Below, in pieces: positions 14,283-16,581 of a DNA stretch of 16,581 nucleotides. The translations under genes and the position numbers were made by a program. This DNA is from Acidobacteriota bacterium (GTDB lineage Bacteria > Acidobacteriota > Terriglobia > Terriglobales > Acidobacteriaceae), in contig JAJXZK010000045.1 in the NCBI GenBank assembly GCA_021780095.1, positions 1 through 16,581 of the forward strand, written 5' to 3'. A model generated the notes under the pieces. That model was not told the origin of the DNA. It did no database searches and saw only the letters and a list, made by a program, of their open reading frames with translations. Within the stretch, counting starts at the first letter, position 1. Every line of letters starts with the position of its first letter.

Positions 14283-15103
14283 CCGGCGAAACCGATCCAG
14301 CCCAGAGTACTGTTTTGGCGACAGTTTCTCCTCCCAGTCCGCCGGTTGCTCCTGCTCCCGCTCCAGTGCGGATTCAGCATCACCATGAAGTGCTCATCCT
14401 GATTCAGACCACGCTGACGTTCCTGGTGGGTGCGTTGTTTGTGCTGACATTTATCGCACAACCCTATCGGATTCCATCTGGGTCGATGGAAGAGACATTG
14501 TTGATCGGCGATTTTCTACTGGTGAATAAAGTCGCCTTTGCAAATCCCGGTCCATGGGAGCCGCTGCTGGCCTATCAACCTATCAAGCGCGACGACATTG
14601 TCGTGTTCCACTATCCAATTGATGCTTCCATGTACCTGGTCAAGCGCGTGATTGCAGTGCCGGGGGATGAACTCCACCTGCATCACGGCTTGGTTTATCT
14701 CGATGGCCGGCTGCAACGCGAGCCGTTTTCGCTATACATTCCCAGCTACGCAAACCAGTTTCGCGATGAATTTCCCACTCCCATCTACACCGATCCTGGT
14801 GTGAGCAGCCGTTGGTGGATGGAGATGCAACGGAACGTCCGCCAGGGGCAATTGGAGATTCCGGCAGGACAATATTTTGTCCTGGGCGATAATAGAAATG
14901 ACAGCCTGGATAGTCGCTACTGGGGATTGGTTCCGCGCCAGAACATCGTGGGCGAACCCTTCCTGGTGTACTTCTCGGTTGTCACCGCCAGCAGATCTGA
15001 AATCACTGGGCTTACGAGTGATAGACTGGCCCACGAACGCGGATGGTGGAACGGTTTGGCCGGGGCAGTTCGCTGGAGCCGCATTTTTCATGTAATTCAT
15101 TAG
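14279..15103 (+). CDS. lepB: Signal peptidase I (first of two tandem copies)
   Basis: This inner-membrane protease removes signal peptides from exported proteins. It has 274 residues, and its ATG overlaps the rnc stop (ATGA). A Pro-rich, cytoplasm-facing N-terminus with HHH (about 17-36) is followed by one transmembrane helix (about 38-60). The nucleophile is S69 in IPSGSMEETLLIGD and the general base is K122 in YLVKRVIAVPGD. The family block GDNRNDSLDSRYWGLVPRQNIVG follows. A middle insert (about residues 145-180, with the aromatic pair WW) separates the catalytic elements. Both catalytic residues are intact, so it should be active. It shares its operon with rnc and the second copy. Confidence 0.95.
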   Translation: MTGETDPAQSTVLATVSPPSPPVAPAPAPVRIQHHHEVLILIQTTLTFLVGALFVLTFIAQPYRIPSGSMEETLLIGDFLLVNKVAFANPGPWEPLLAYQPIKRDDIVVFHYPIDASMYLVKRVIAVPGDELHLHHGLVYLDGRLQREPFSLYIPSYANQFRDEFPTPIYTDPGVSSRWWMEMQRNVRQGQLEIPAGQYFVLGDNRNDSLDSRYWGLVPRQNIVGEPFLVYFSVVTASRSEITGLTSDRLAHERGWWNGLAGAVRWSRIFHVIH

Positions 15104-15125
15104 CCACGCGAAATCGGAGAAACCT

Positions 15126-15914
15126 TTGGCTGGTCAGCAACTTGCGCAAGACGCACCCACCCCGCGGCAAACGGAAACTCCGTTCGAGTTTTTCGCCTCC
15201 ATCTGCACCGTTCTGGTGGTGGGTCTGTTCATCATCACGTTCGTTTTCCAGAATTTCGAGATTCCATCTTCTTCGATGGAGAAGACGCTGTTGATTGGCG
15301 ACCATGTACTGGTCGACAGGACCACCTTCGCACCTCCGACCCGCTGGGCGCCCTTTATTCGTTACCGCAACATTCGCCGCGGCGACATCATCGTGTTCTA
15401 CAAACCGGGCGAACCGAAACTGTTTCTGGTGAAGCGAGTGGTTGGAATTCCGGGCGATCACCTGCATTTGGAACACGGCATCGTGTACTTGAATGGCAAA
15501 CCGCAAAACATGCCATATGCAACCTTGCCTTCGGACGACGACAATCCCAACGACGCCTACTATCCCTATCGAGATGATTTTCCCGCAGTACCGCCGCCGC
15601 CGGACTCCGAGGTGACAGCGACGTGGTCGGTCGATCTGCCCAGTCATATTCAGAACGGTAACCTGGTCGTTCCGCCCGGAGATTATTTTGCGATGGGCGA
15701 CAATCGCTTGGTCTCCCTCGACAGCCGCTACTGGGGATTTGTGCCCCGGCAAAACATCCTGGGCCGACCGCTGTTCGTGTACTGGTCGTTCATCACGTCA
15801 GAAGACCAAGCGAACAGGACATCGCCGGCGGATCATCTCGCCTTTATGGGACACGTTGTGCTCCATTTCTTCGACCAGACACGGTGGCGCCGAACCTTCC
15901 ATCGCATTCAATGA
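15126..15914 (+). CDS. lepB: Signal peptidase I (second of two tandem copies)
   Basis: The gene begins at a TTG with GGAGA five bases upstream (15116-15120), 22 bases after the first copy, and encodes 262 residues. It has one N-terminal transmembrane helix (about 24-42), nucleophile S50 in IPSSSMEKTLLIGDH, base K103 in FLVKRVVGIPGD, and MGDNRLVSLDSRYWGFVPRQNILG. It is clearly related to the preceding gene, but it lacks that gene's Pro-rich N-terminus and has a different Asp/Pro-rich insert in the middle (about 135-165). Both copies end in a similar aromatic/basic tail (RWSRIFHVIH versus RWRRTFHRIQ). This looks like an old tandem duplication with some specialisation of substrate range; the specialisation is inference. 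Confidence 0.95.
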   Translation: MAGQQLAQDAPTPRQTETPFEFFASICTVLVVGLFIITFVFQNFEIPSSSMEKTLLIGDHVLVDRTTFAPPTRWAPFIRYRNIRRGDIIVFYKPGEPKLFLVKRVVGIPGDHLHLEHGIVYLNGKPQNMPYATLPSDDDNPNDAYYPYRDDFPAVPPPPDSEVTATWSVDLPSHIQNGNLVVPPGDYFAMGDNRLVSLDSRYWGFVPRQNILGRPLFVYWSFITSEDQANRTSPADHLAFMGHVVLHFFDQTRWRRTFHRIQ

Positions 15915-15930
15915 TTTCGTAGAATCCTTC

Positions 15931-16581
15931 ATGAAGAGTCCAGGCACGCCAACGGGGAACATCAGCCGTCCAAGGATCTTTTTTTTGGCAGTATTTGCGT
16001 TGCTGGTGCTCGCGATTGCGGTGCCGCCGTTCGTCAACATCGATCGATTCCGGCACAGCATTGTGCGGTCGATCAGCGCCGGCCTCGATCGACCTGTTTC
16101 CGCCAACGCGGTCGAGCTAACCCTGTTTCCCCGTCCCGCATTTGTGTTGCACCACCTCACCGTAGCGGAGTGGCCGGAATATGGCGCGGAGCCGGTCATC
16201 ACAGCGGAGACTGTAACCGCCAGCCTGCGCGCCAGCACCCTGTGGCACCGCCGGGTCGAGATCGCCAGCCTGCACTTTGATGCTCCCAGCGTCAATCTTG
16301 CTCGCGACAGCAATGGCGAATGGAACTTTGAATCTCTCATCACCAACTCCCCGGTTCTCCGTATGCCAGGGAATTCTGGTTCCGGCGTATCTTCCTCAAC
16401 GAGCCCGCCCCCATTTCCCTATGTGGAAGCCACGGATGCTCGTATCAACTTCAAGCGCGGCGCGGAGAAACTTCCATTTTCATTGGAAGGAGCCCAGCTT
16501 GCATTCTGGCAAGAGTCGGGGAATGAGTGGCATGTTCGCATCAAGGCGCGTCCATTCCGTACAGATCTCCCCCCGGGAGAT
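15931..16581 (+). CDS. AsmA-family protein, N-terminal part (runs off the right edge)
   Basis: The ATG at 15931 follows the second lepB stop by 16 bases, and the frame stays open to the end of the window (217 residues seen). One transmembrane helix (about 16-34: FFLAVFALLVLAIAVPPFV) anchors the protein in the inner membrane. After it comes the AsmA N-terminal pattern: NIDRFRHSIVRSISAGLDRPV, then VELTLFPRPAFVLHHLTVAEWPEYGAEPV, TASLRASTLWHRRVEIASLHFDAPSVNLARD, and GEWNFESL. AsmA-like proteins are large periplasmic beta-rich proteins linked to outer-membrane assembly and to lipid movement between membranes. A Ser/Pro-rich linker (about 144-163) lies inside the visible part. The upstream ribosome binding site is weak. 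Confidence 0.88.
   Translation, partial: MKSPGTPTGNISRPRIFFLAVFALLVLAIAVPPFVNIDRFRHSIVRSISAGLDRPVSANAVELTLFPRPAFVLHHLTVAEWPEYGAEPVITAETVTASLRASTLWHRRVEIASLHFDAPSVNLARDSNGEWNFESLITNSPVLRMPGNSGSGVSSSTSPPPFPYVEATDARINFKRGAEKLPFSLEGAQLAFWQESGNEWHVRIKARPFRTDLPPGD

Noticed and set aside
1..16581. CRISPR arrays, tRNA/rRNA genes, insertion sequences, integrase or phage genes
   Set aside because: No evenly spaced repeats, cloverleaf-like or rRNA-like stretches, terminal inverted repeats or transposase motifs were seen.

Overview
The window looks like a chromosomal segment of a moderately GC-rich, Gram-negative-type bacterium. The protein flavour suggests an acidobacterium (Terriglobia/Acidobacteriaceae type): a VirB10-like secreted protein, an orphan class I isoprenoid enzyme, tandem signal peptidases and an AsmA protein. 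This taxonomic guess is inference from protein appearance and gene company, not from a search. No tRNA, rRNA, CRISPR array, insertion sequence or phage gene was seen. Most of the window is ordinary housekeeping DNA with one unusual accessory cassette.

Layout, left to right. (1) 1-377 (+): the C-terminal part of a 3-methyladenine DNA glycosylase (Mpg/AAG family), whose 3' end overlaps convergently with panC. (2) 327-2204 (-): panB and panC, two steps of pantothenate synthesis, in one operon read leftwards with a plausible sigma70-type promoter near 2277-2305. (3) 2537-3406 (+): a secreted protein resembling a VirB10/TrbI-type beta domain. (4) 3493-4881 (+): a class I isoprenoid synthase-fold enzyme of unknown product. 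(5) 5193-7677 (+): a tight three-gene cassette of a Tat-exported DsrE-family protein, an orphan periplasmic substrate-binding protein and a diheme TsdA-like cytochrome c. (6) 7759-8649 (-): an OppD/DppD-type ABC ATPase without partners. (7) 8777-9310 (+): a GNAT acetyltransferase with a perfect TATAAT and an inverted repeat between promoter and ribosome binding site. (8) 9436-11205 (+): dnaG primase. (9) 11346-13205 (+): a large exported protein with C-terminal TPR-like repeats. (10) 13377-16581 (+): rnc (RNase III), two consecutive signal peptidase I genes and the start of an AsmA-family gene, closely packed and probably one operon.

The most interesting part is 5193-7677. All three products carry export signals, the last two genes overlap by 4 bp (ATGA), and the cytochrome has the marks of thiosulfate dehydrogenase/tetrathionate reductase (TsdA): two CxxCH sites, with a conserved Cys between them that can serve as axial heme ligand. 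Pairing it with a periplasmic DsrE-like protein that has a candidate sulfur-carrying Cys, and with a binding protein lacking any ABC translocator, suggests a periplasmic sulfur-oxyanion or sulfane-sulfur redox module. I do not recognise this arrangement as a characterised system. Its function is inference.
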